Source: an uncultured Lachnospiraceae bacterium
GTDB lineage: Bacteria; Bacillota; Clostridia; Lachnospirales; Lachnospiraceae
NCBI GenBank assembly: GCA_902770965.1
Contig: CACXUY010000006.1
Span: forward strand, 1 to 64,000
Direction: 5' to 3'
DNA length: 64,000 nt
A model generated the notes under the pieces. That model did no database searches, was not told where the DNA came from, and saw only the letters and a program-made list of their open reading frames with translations. Numbering within the stretch: the stretch's first letter is position 1; the number at the start of each line of letters is the position of its first letter. Both the position numbers and the translations under genes were made by a program. Of the stretch, positions 44,062-51,741 are shown piece by piece.

Positions 44062-45270
44062 ATGGAAAAGAAAAAACTGGCTCTGTCCACCCAAATCTTC
44101 ATCGCGCTGGTACTGGCTATCATAGCCGGCATCGCGTTCACCGGCGCTCCGTCTATAGCGACTACCTACATCAAGCCCTTCGGTACTATCTTCCTGAACC
44201 TGATCAAGTGGATCGTCTGTCCTCTGGTCTTCTTCTCCATCATGGCCGGCGTGGTTTCCATGCGCGATATCAGGAAGGTCGGCGCCATCGGCGGCAGGAC
44301 CATACTGTATTATATGTGCACCACTGCCTTTGCCGTCGCGATAGGACTCTTCTTCGCGAACACCTTCAAGGGCATCTTTCCGGTGCTCTCCACCTCTGAC
44401 CTCTCATACGAACCTTCCGCGACGAGCGTCAACTTCATGGATACTCTGGTTGGCATCTTCCCGTCGAACTTTGTAAAGCCCTTCGTCGATGCCAACATGC
44501 TCCAGATCATCGTGGCTTCGCTGATCATCGGTTTCGCCCTGATCCTCATCAGCGACCAGTCTGACAACGTCGAATTTACGGCTGTCAATGTCGCGAACGA
44601 TATCTGCATGAAGGCGATGGAGATGATCCTGAAGCTCTCTCCCATCGGTGTTTTCTGCCTGCTCTGCCCCGTCGTCGCGGAAAATGGTCCCTCCATCCTC
44701 GGCTCACTGGCAAAGGTGCTGCTTGTCGCTTATCTCTGTTACATAGTGCACGCGGTCGTCGTATATTCAGCCTCAGTCAAGGTACTCGGCGGCCTCAGCC
44801 CCCTTACGTTTTTCAAGGGAATGATGCCCGCGATCATGCTCGCCTTCTCTTCCGCTTCGTCAGTCGGAACCCTTCCCATGAACATGGAGTGCTCCGAGAA
44901 GCTTGGAGCTGACAGAGAGGTGTCTTCGTTCGTCCTTCCTTTGGGCGCGACCATCAACATGGACGGCACCGCGATCTATCAGGGCGTGTGCTCCGTATTC
45001 ATCGCGTCCTGCTTCGGCATCAGCCTTACTCTCCCTCAGATGCTGACGATAGTGCTCACCGCTACCCTGGCTTCCATCGGTACCGCCGGTGTGCCCGGCG
45101 CGGGAATGGTCATGCTCGCCATGGTTCTCCAGTCGGTCGGACTGCCTGTCGAGGGCATAGCCCTGGTCGCGGGCGTTGACCGCATCTTCGACATGGGCCG
45201 CACCGCCGTAAATATCACAGGCGATGCCTCCTGCGCCATAATCGTCACGAATTCCATCAAGAAGAAATAA
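44062..45270 (+). CDS. Dicarboxylate/amino acid:cation symporter (DAACS family)
   Basis: A 402-residue transporter with helical hairpins HP1 (AFSSASSVGTLPMNMEC) and HP2 (GIGTAG-like SIGTAGVPGAGMVML) and the conserved NMDGTAIYQG in TM7 near residue 303, as in GltP/SstT proteins that import glutamate, serine or C4-dicarboxylates with Na+ or H+. It is the only + strand gene in its neighbourhood and has its own promoter and terminator. Substrate cannot be read from sequence; VDRIFDMGRTAVNITGD in TM8 has the Arg seen in amino-acid transporters. Confidence 0.92.
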   Translation: MEKKKLALSTQIFIALVLAIIAGIAFTGAPSIATTYIKPFGTIFLNLIKWIVCPLVFFSIMAGVVSMRDIRKVGAIGGRTILYYMCTTAFAVAIGLFFANTFKGIFPVLSTSDLSYEPSATSVNFMDTLVGIFPSNFVKPFVDANMLQIIVASLIIGFALILISDQSDNVEFTAVNVANDICMKAMEMILKLSPIGVFCLLCPVVAENGPSILGSLAKVLLVAYLCYIVHAVVVYSASVKVLGGLSPLTFFKGMMPAIMLAFSSASSVGTLPMNMECSEKLGADREVSSFVLPLGATINMDGTAIYQGVCSVFIASCFGISLTLPQMLTIVLTATLASIGTAGVPGAGMVMLAMVLQSVGLPVEGIALVAGVDRIFDMGRTAVNITGDASCAIIVTNSIKKK

Positions 45271-45294
45271 TATCCATTGCCCCACGGACACAGC

Positions 45295-45335
45295 AGCTGC
45301 CGTATCACGCATCGATACGGCAGCTTTCTATTTTT
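45295..45335 (+). terminator. Terminator of the symporter gene
   Basis: AGCTGCCGTATC-loop-GATACGGCAGCT followed by TTCTATTTTT, 25 bp after the stop. Confidence 0.88.
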
Positions 45336-45465
45336 GCAGCGCGTCCGACTTAGGATATCACACATTGTACGGCAGGTTATACATGACCTTCGGCATCTCA
45401 GGTTTCCTTGCCGCAGAATCCATCCGCGCAGCGACACGGCGATAGCTGTCAGTACTCCTGTTCAT

Positions 45466-46713
45466 TCACAGCGTTGATTCGTTGAGATATGCCTCCTGCC
45501 TGGGCGTAAGCACATCGATATCCTTTCCAAGAGACGCGAGCTTCCTGCGCGCCACCTCCTGATCGATCTCTGTCGGCACAGGGATAAGGTTCGCCATCTG
45601 TTTGCCCCGGTTCTTCACGATCCATCTCGCGCACAGAGCCTGGATGGCAAAGCTCATGTCCATGATCTCAGCCGGATGGCCATCGCCGGCGGCAAGATTG
45701 ACCAGGCGGCCTTCCGCCAGCACATTTATCTTCCTGCCGTCCTCCATCTCGTAAGCCATGATATTTGCCCTCTGCTCCTCAGCGGACACCGCGTGCTCAC
45801 GCAGCCACGCCACGTCGACCTCCACGTCAAAATGTCCCGCGTTGCAGCAGATTGCGCCGTCCTTCATCCTGGCAAAGGCCTGCGGTCCGACTACATCACG
45901 GCAGCCGGTGACGGTGATGAAGAAATCACCGATTGCGGCGGCATCATTCATAGGCATCACGTCAAAACCGTCCATGACCGCTTCAATGGCGCGAACAGGA
46001 TTTATCTCCGTGACGATGACCCTGGCTCCCATACCCTTGGCACGCATCGCGACGCCCTTGCCGCACCAGCCATAGCCCGCGACGACTACATTTTTCCCGG
46101 CAACGATGAGGTTGGTCGTGCGGTTGATGCCGTCAAAGACCGACTGACCCGTGCCGTAACGATTGTCAAAAAGGTGCTTGCAGTCCGCGTCATTTACCAT
46201 GACCATCGGGAAACGCAGCTGCCTCTCCCGCTCCATAGCCTTCAGCCGGAGAATACCGGTTGTTGTCTCCTCACAGCCGCCGTAGACAAAGGCAATGCGC
46301 TCAGGCATCTTGCTGTGCAGCATGTGCACCAGGTCCCCGCCGTCATCGATGATCACGTTGTTATTATACTCCAGGACGTGCGCGATGTGAGTGAAGTATT
46401 CTTCTTCGGTCGCGCCGTGCCATGCGTGAATGTCCAGGCCGTCCTCAGCCAGCGCAGCCGCGACATCATCCTGCGTGGACAGCGGATTGCTCCCAGTGAC
46501 GTGCATCTCGGCTCCTCCCGCCGCAAGCACCTTACACAGATAGGCTGTCTTCGCCTCAAGATGGATGGAAAGCGCGATCCGGATGCCCTCAAAAGGCTTC
46601 TCTGCTCTGAACTCATCCTCCAGCTGCCGTAGAAGCGGCATGTTCCGCCTGACCCACTCTATCTTGCGATGCCCTGACGGCGCCAGGTTTATATCTCTGA
46701 TCTCACTATTCAT
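45466..46713 (-). CDS. ahcY: Adenosylhomocysteinase (SAH hydrolase)
   Basis: Splits SAH into adenosine and homocysteine, relieving product inhibition of methyltransferases. The 415 residues show the substrate domain (ALSIHLEAKTAYLCKVLAAGG, GSNPLSTQDDVAAAL), the NAD-binding segment VVVAGYGWCGKGVAMRAKG near 205, and NVLAEGRLVNLAAGDGHP. The C-terminus lacks the long extension of eukaryotic enzymes. The ATG is preceded by AAAGAAAGGTAAGAAAGC. Repeat A3 lies 62 bp upstream. Together with the deaminase at 42478 it gives two routes for SAH disposal. Confidence 0.96.
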   Translation of the reverse strand: MNSEIRDINLAPSGHRKIEWVRRNMPLLRQLEDEFRAEKPFEGIRIALSIHLEAKTAYLCKVLAAGGAEMHVTGSNPLSTQDDVAAALAEDGLDIHAWHGATEEEYFTHIAHVLEYNNNVIIDDGGDLVHMLHSKMPERIAFVYGGCEETTTGILRLKAMERERQLRFPMVMVNDADCKHLFDNRYGTGQSVFDGINRTTNLIVAGKNVVVAGYGWCGKGVAMRAKGMGARVIVTEINPVRAIEAVMDGFDVMPMNDAAAIGDFFITVTGCRDVVGPQAFARMKDGAICCNAGHFDVEVDVAWLREHAVSAEEQRANIMAYEMEDGRKINVLAEGRLVNLAAGDGHPAEIMDMSFAIQALCARWIVKNRGKQMANLIPVPTEIDQEVARRKLASLGKDIDVLTPRQEAYLNESTL

Positions 46714-46774
46714 GCTTTCTTACCTTTCTTTAAATATTATACAAATGTCGTCTATACAGACTGCCTCCTGTCAT

Positions 46775-46895
46775 ATAAACATTCATAGCACGCATGTGCT
46801 GCCACGACGTATAGAAGTCGTTGCAGCATACATGCGTGTATGATTGCATCCCTATATGGCCACCCTGCTTCGCAGGGGGCCGATTTCTAAAGTAA
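46775..46895 (-). repeat. Dispersed repeat A, copy 3
   Basis: A 121-bp copy oriented toward ahcY. The stem is CGCATGTGCTGCCACGAC / GTCGTTGCAGCATACATGCG. Compared with copy 1, C-G became A-T and A-T became G-C on both sides, so pairing is kept. Second hairpin CCCTGC-GAA-GCAGGG. Bounds GTTTAT and TTAC. Confidence 0.9.
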
Positions 46896-46979
46896 CAAAA
46901 CCCGGCTCATTACGCTAAGTCTTATTATATGATAGGAGGCGCACAATTGCTATCTTTATCGATTCATCCTGCTCAATTC

Positions 46980-47083
46980 TCTGCCTGCTCTTCCTGCCTG
47001 CTCTCCCTGCCTGCTCTTCCTGTCTGCACTTCCTGTCTGCTCTTCCTGCCTGCTCTCCCTGCCTGCTCTTCCTGTCTGCTTCT
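46980..47083. repeat. Eight 13-bp tandem repeats
   Basis: CCTGCCTGCTCTT-type units repeat at 46980, 46993, 47006, 47019, 47032, 47045, 47058 and 47071, between repeat A3 and the 3' end of the HD-GYP gene. Confidence 0.9.
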
Positions 47084-47105
47084 CCCGGCAGTCATCAGCC
47101 AAGGC

Positions 47106-48827
47106 TCACTCCGTCTCATAGAATCTCTCCAGCGCGGGACGGGATCTCTCATAGCAGCGTTTCAGTGAGGGGTCAAACTGACTGCCCATACCTTCCATTA
47201 TGATATTATTCGCCTTCTCGAAGGAATAGCTGTCTTTGTAGATACGCTTGCTGACCAACGCGTCGTACACATCCGCAACGGCCATGATCCTCGCCTCAAA
47301 CGGTATCTCTTCGCCTCTCAGGCCATCCGGGTATCCCGAACCATCCCATCTCTCATGGTGGTAATGAGCCATATTTTCCGCTATCACCCGAAAAGCCTCA
47401 TCGTCCGTGTCCTTAAGGATTTCGTGGACTATACGCGCGCCTTCCGCTGAATGTGTTTTCATCTTCTCATATTCTTCGGGCGTGAAGCGTCCAGGTTTTC
47501 GCAGGATCGCGTCATCGACAGCGATCTTGCCAAGATCATGCATGGGCGCGGCTTTTATTATATTCCGGCAAAATTCATCCGTGAGCTCAATACCTTCTTT
47601 ATAATAGCCCTTTCGTATAGCCTCCGTAAGGATGCGCACGCCCTCGCTCGTCCTTCGGATATGGCCGCCTGTCGAGTTATCCCGGCTTTCAACCATAGTC
47701 GCCATGCCCAATATAAATCTGTCATGCATTTCCGTCAGGCGTTCAGTCTTGGACTCAACTTCCTTCTGAAGGTCGGAATTATAGCTGTCCAGGAGGCGGA
47801 TGTACTTTTGATTCCGAGTGTCATCTTTAATAAAAATCTGATATCCGCATCGTCTCCTCCTGTCATAAAGATAACTCACATTAATTGAGTATATTATTTC
47901 CGTTCCGCTTTTTGTGTCTTTACACGAATACAGAAACGTCCCTTTTGCCTGATCATCCTGAAAACACATCAGCCATCTGACTACGGTGTCCCTGAGCGCC
48001 GCTGTCTCGCTTATCGGATGATCTACTGTCAGCAGTGATAGCTCAGGAAGGAACCGCCGCGCCGTTTCATTACTGCCAAGATACCTCCCGTCAATATCCA
48101 CCGTAATAAATCCGATATCACCTGACTGCACCTCAGACTCGATAACTATCTCACATACGTTATACAGTACCATCCTTCGCACTATCAAAAGATATACTAA
48201 CTGCGCGAAAGAATAAGTCAGCGGCATAAGCTCAATTCCATACCGCATCGTATAGCTGTTCGCAAGATATCCGAACATGGAGATAGGAAGAGGTATAAAC
48301 AGCAAATTCAGAATACGTCTTGAGACCTGTTTCCTTTCTCTGTAGCTATAAATAATGGCGACAAATTCGGTGGCGAGGTAAAAGTACAGGCAGATCAAGT
48401 GGAGCTTATGCAACGGTCCATATGACTTATGCTGTATCCAAACCGAGCCAACCTTCTCTAATTCGACGCTCTTGTAGTACCAATCTGTGTACCCTATGGA
48501 CATGACGGAGAAAAAAACCATCGCGCTTGCCAGGAGAGTAGCCAGGCGCATCCATCGCAGGATTTCAATCTGACAAAGCTCCACGATCAGCATCGTGAGC
48601 ACCCAGGGAAGAAAACAGCCCACAAAATATACGATTTTTATAAGAGAGGTCGATGCTGACAGATCGTGTACTGAGTACATGAGCAAATATCCTAAATTCG
48701 CGATGGGAACCAGAATAAAAGTCGCGGTCATGTGCGCATCGAAACGCCTGTGCCACTGATAGATGTAGATTAGCGACAGGATACAGGAAAATATGAAACA
48801 ACTCGCGTAATAAGCTATCTGGTACAT
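47106..48827 (-). CDS. Seven-helix membrane HD-GYP phosphodiesterase
   Basis: A 573-residue signalling enzyme. The N-terminal ~220 residues form about seven membrane helices of the histidine-kinase 7TM sensor type. A PAS-like domain (about 225-335) and a coiled coil (LQKEVESKTERLTEMHDRF) follow. The HD-GYP domain begins near 365, with APMHDLGKIAVDD near 430 and HHERWDGSGYPDGL near 494. All metal-binding His/Asp and the GYP motif are intact, so c-di-GMP hydrolysis is expected. It may link an external signal to attachment, for example the Tad pilus, but no sequence evidence ties the two. Confidence 0.9.
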   Translation of the reverse strand: MYQIAYYASCFIFSCILSLIYIYQWHRRFDAHMTATFILVPIANLGYLLMYSVHDLSASTSLIKIVYFVGCFLPWVLTMLIVELCQIEILRWMRLATLLASAMVFFSVMSIGYTDWYYKSVELEKVGSVWIQHKSYGPLHKLHLICLYFYLATEFVAIIYSYRERKQVSRRILNLLFIPLPISMFGYLANSYTMRYGIELMPLTYSFAQLVYLLIVRRMVLYNVCEIVIESEVQSGDIGFITVDIDGRYLGSNETARRFLPELSLLTVDHPISETAALRDTVVRWLMCFQDDQAKGTFLYSCKDTKSGTEIIYSINVSYLYDRRRRCGYQIFIKDDTRNQKYIRLLDSYNSDLQKEVESKTERLTEMHDRFILGMATMVESRDNSTGGHIRRTSEGVRILTEAIRKGYYKEGIELTDEFCRNIIKAAPMHDLGKIAVDDAILRKPGRFTPEEYEKMKTHSAEGARIVHEILKDTDDEAFRVIAENMAHYHHERWDGSGYPDGLRGEEIPFEARIMAVADVYDALVSKRIYKDSYSFEKANNIIMEGMGSQFDPSLKRCYERSRPALERFYETE

Positions 48828-49015
48828 ATAAATCTCCTAAGGAGAAATAAAAGAGCTTTGCTATATGGACAATACTACTGTATTAATACGAGGATTTATC
48901 ATTGCTGGACATTTAGAAAAGCCAGTTGAAGACGGATGTAGTATATCACATATTAACACAGATTGCTACCCCACAGGTAAAAAAGATGCCCTGAAAAGTG
49001 CACCTTTTTATACAT

Positions 49016-50704
49016 TTACACACATTCCGGAAGATGGATGCGTGCATATTTTTGAAGCTCTGGATAAGGGTTCTGCTCTCTTTCTGACAAATGACCGCCT
49101 ATTGGTCCACGAGCATCTGTTGGCCTATGCGTTTCAAAAGGAATATCATCTGTTAACAGCCATGCGATCAGCTCTTCAGGCGCAGCCACAACGTCACACC
49201 TCGCCCCATCAAGGCCATTCCCTGATTCATCAAGACTATATATTGCTTTATCAATGCCGCCTCCTGCTCTGTCCAATTCATCCCCGGCTCCATCAAGCTC
49301 GGTTTCTTCTTCAGCAAGACCAGGCTCTTCTTCAGAAAATGGTTCGGCTTTCGCGCCATCCGCATCCACCGTCCAATCAAATATACGGTTGTTCTCCTCC
49401 ACTATATCATCCGTCACCCTTATGCGGATGTGATAAGGAGTCTTCGAACGAAAAAGCTCCAAGAAACTCCTGGCATCGGCAACCCTGAACATCACGTTCT
49501 GCTGCGGCATACAAGAGACAGGGGCTCCCGTCCACCCTGTGGTAACGACCTCTATCCTGCCACTTGAGAGCACTTTAAGCTCCTCTGAATTCCTCTCTTC
49601 ACCTATGGCATAGAAAAATGAACGCAGGCTCTCTTCTATTGGACTTGCTTTTATCGGGCTATCTTTTACCGGACCCAGTCTTTTTTCTTCTTGCGCGTCA
49701 CCTTCAAGCTTCTCCAGCCTACGTGAAAGCACCATCTCCCTGATTTTAAGGATGCCATCCTCCGGCCACCATGAAAAATATCCTTCTATATCATCCCTAT
49801 GCTTGATGACCGCGACGCCTCCTCCATCAGAGGAAAACTGCGCCCTGGCATCGGCGATATATGCCCTGCTTCGAACCGCGAATACGTCACAAAGCTCCCT
49901 CAGGCGGTCGTTCAGGAAGGATGAAACCCTTACATCATCAGCCCCTGAAAGCTCCTCGATCACGAAGCCTTGATCAGCAATGGGCTGACCTACGGCGTCA
50001 CGGTCTGCTCCGCCCTGTCCTGTTAAATACTGCCCTGCTGTATTCCGGTCTGCTCTGCCCTGTCCTGTTAAATACTGCCCTGCTGTATTCCGGTCTGCTC
50101 CGCCCTGCTCCTCTTCATCCCACACCACTATATATTTCTTTCCGACATATCTGAAAGAAAACGGTTCATAAATCGCTCCGTCTGCCGGAATCAACCATAC
50201 GAAAGGAGTCCCCCTCCGCGCTTCACGCCTTAGCCCCTCTCGAAGCAACCGCGCCATCCTGCCCTGATGACGGTATTCCGGCAACGTCGCGACGCCAACG
50301 ATATAAGGAATCCGTCTGCCATCTTGCAAACCATCTGTTATGCTGTCTCTTTCATCATCTTCGGTACCATCTCTCGCACCATCTGCCATGCCGTCTGCCT
50401 TAGCGTTCAACTTTGTATCTGTCTTTGTGTTTGCTCTAGTATCTCCGACACAAAGCGAATAAGGATTCCAATGAATCATGGACACAACTCTTACAGAATC
50501 TTTTGCCGATTCAATTCCCTCGTCTGGTCTGGCTGCCTCTCCGGATTCTGCCGCGCTCATATCCACATCTATCTCATTTTCCATCGCCTTATGCTGATAA
50601 TAATAATCCAAAAAAGAAGGGCTATCCTCATCAAAAACAGCCTCCCAAAGTACTCGGGAGGCATGTATCAGCAAAAGATTCACTTCTTTTTTATCTTTTT
50701 CCAT
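49016..50704 (-). CDS. GNAT-family (Eis-like) acetyltransferase with repeat insertions
   Basis: A 562-residue protein. The acetyl-CoA motif A reads YIVGVATLPEYRHQGRMARLLREGL, followed by PFVWLIPADGAIYEPFSF, as in Eis-like enzymes. A second GNAT-like fold and a sterol-carrier-like C-terminal domain (VTTGWTGAPV, FRVADARSFLELF) follow. Normal members have about 400 residues. The excess comes from low-complexity insertions: an Asp/Gly-rich loop (about 95-125), a 15-residue repeat (GADRNTAGQYLTGQG, about 195-240) and an acidic Glu/Leu/Asp stretch (about 465-510). Substrate unknown; Eis acetylates aminoglycosides and amines. Confidence 0.8.
   Translation of the reverse strand: MEKDKKEVNLLLIHASRVLWEAVFDEDSPSFLDYYYQHKAMENEIDVDMSAAESGEAARPDEGIESAKDSVRVVSMIHWNPYSLCVGDTRANTKTDTKLNAKADGMADGARDGTEDDERDSITDGLQDGRRIPYIVGVATLPEYRHQGRMARLLREGLRREARRGTPFVWLIPADGAIYEPFSFRYVGKKYIVVWDEEEQGGADRNTAGQYLTGQGRADRNTAGQYLTGQGGADRDAVGQPIADQGFVIEELSGADDVRVSSFLNDRLRELCDVFAVRSRAYIADARAQFSSDGGGVAVIKHRDDIEGYFSWWPEDGILKIREMVLSRRLEKLEGDAQEEKRLGPVKDSPIKASPIEESLRSFFYAIGEERNSEELKVLSSGRIEVVTTGWTGAPVSCMPQQNVMFRVADARSFLELFRSKTPYHIRIRVTDDIVEENNRIFDWTVDADGAKAEPFSEEEPGLAEEETELDGAGDELDRAGGGIDKAIYSLDESGNGLDGARCDVVAAPEELIAWLLTDDIPFETHRPTDARGPIGGHLSEREQNPYPELQKYARIHLPECV
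50001..50110. repeat. 45-bp in-frame tandem repeats in the acetyltransferase gene
   Basis: Two nearly identical 45-bp units at 50001-50045 and 50046-50090 plus a partial third. They differ by a single base (CTCCG/CTCTG). Confidence 0.92.
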
Positions 50705-50976
50705 TTTTCAAATCCTCTGCCCTCACGCAAGCCATATATCTCATCCATACCCGGGAATAATTACGTATTGTCCTCGTATTTCCCTGTTCATGATATGGAT
50801 TTTACTACAAGTAACAAAAACGTACAACTGCGGATGCAAAGCTATCTGTTTTATTGATATAGACATATTATGACTTTCCTATCCGCCTATTATCCCGCCC
50901 GTCTCAGGAGGTGCTAAGTCAATATTCAGCCGCTGACTATATGGCGATTATCTTATTTCATAAACATAAAGCAGCG
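50705..50976. other. AT-rich gene-free stretch
   Basis: Noticeably lower GC than the flanks and no coding signal. It precedes the small membrane protein gene. Confidence 0.45.
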
Positions 50977-51150
50977 TCATTCATTATTCTTTTTCTTGAT
51001 CAATTCTATGCCAAAGTACACGATTAATGCTACAAACATAAACGACGTTGTCATCAAATTCATTTCTTGATTTATGATGAGACCTGTTACAGTACTGCCC
51101 AAAAGTACTATGGCAATAATAAGCATAACATATTGTACCATTTTCAACAT
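50977..51150 (-). CDS. Small two-helix membrane protein
   Basis: A 57-residue hydrophobic protein (MLKMVQYVMLIIAIVLLG..., ending ELIKKKNNE) with two membrane segments and a Lys-rich tail. The ATG at 51150 has AGGAGG nine bases upstream; an ATG at 51168 is in frame. It is not recognised. It lies in an AT-rich island and is preceded by a short hairpin-plus-tail motif like those in front of other genes here. Composition unlike its neighbours suggests acquisition. A small toxin or a bacteriocin-immunity-like role is possible but unsupported. Confidence 0.55.
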   Translation of the reverse strand: MLKMVQYVMLIIAIVLLGSTVTGLIINQEMNLMTTSFMFVALIVYFGIELIKKKNNE

Positions 51151-51177
51151 TTTTCTTTTCCTCCTCATATAATCCAA

Positions 51178-51206
51178 GCAAACCCACATGCTAACATTGC
51201 AAGCAT
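51178..51206 (-). repeat. Short hairpin-plus-tail motif
   Basis: ATGCT...AGCAT hairpin followed on the minus strand by GCATGTGGGTTTGC, the same tail as repeats A and B, 28 bp upstream of the small membrane protein start. Confidence 0.5.
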
Positions 51207-51372
51207 CGTTACAAATATAGTGGCCAAGAGTCAAAGCATTTTGATCATCCGCAGCTTTTCCGCCAACAACATTAACATATTTATACTTGCCTCTGAGTTC
51301 CGGAAACAATTCTGGACTTCGATTGCATAAACAACCAACACTACATAACAGCTATTGTGATTTGTTCCTGAG

Positions 51373-51681
51373 TCATTCATCCTCCTCCGTGTCCCATCCT
51401 CGATACAGCATCTCATTGTAGGTCATGTTGGCTTCTTCGCTGGCTTTCTTCTCTTTCCATGCATCTATCTCACTGCGGATGGCGAGCATCTCATCGACTA
51501 TCAGCTCGGCCGTCTTCGGCTTGACATATCCCAGATAAGCAGTCATTCTGTCTATAGCCTTAGGGCTGCCTAGGTGCTTCGCTATGGCGTGACCCAGCTC
51601 TTCCGGGAAACCAAGTGATATGAGGGCACGGATAAGGTCATCGCGAGACCGAATCCACTGATCATGATTATTCTTCTTCAT
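51373..51681 (-). CDS. Small conserved-looking hypothetical protein
   Basis: About 102 residues, polar and helical (RSRDDLIRALISLGFPEELG, KHLGSPKAIDRMTAYL, ELIVDEMLAIRSEIDAWKEKKA), ending acidic. The first half looks like a small helical DNA- or protein-binding fold, but I do not recognise a family. The ATG at 51681 follows AGAGAGG; the frame is open to an ATG at 51726. It lies 16-60 bp after the xanthine dehydrogenase stop on the same strand and so may be co-transcribed with the selenium cluster. Confidence 0.6.
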   Translation of the reverse strand: MKKNNHDQWIRSRDDLIRALISLGFPEELGHAIAKHLGSPKAIDRMTAYLGYVKPKTAELIVDEMLAIRSEIDAWKEKKASEEANMTYNEMLYRGWDTEEDE

Positions 51682-51741
51682 CCTGCGCTTGACCTCTCTG
51701 TTATCTGTGCGGGTTACACTGTCCATCTATCTTCGCGCGTG

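Noticed and set aside
46714-46930. SAH riboswitch upstream of ahcY
   Set aside because: The leader holds repeat A3, and the same element precedes unrelated genes; SAH-riboswitch motifs were not recognised.
46980-47083. CRISPR or an ori-type iteron array
   Set aside because: 13-bp units without spacers, no DnaA boxes or replication genes near; a simple minisatellite fits better.
48865-49488. A + strand open frame of ~207 codons opposite the acetyltransferase gene
   Set aside because: Most of it is the reverse strand of the acetyltransferase C-terminus, composition is Pro/His/Gln-rich noise, and there is no ribosome site.
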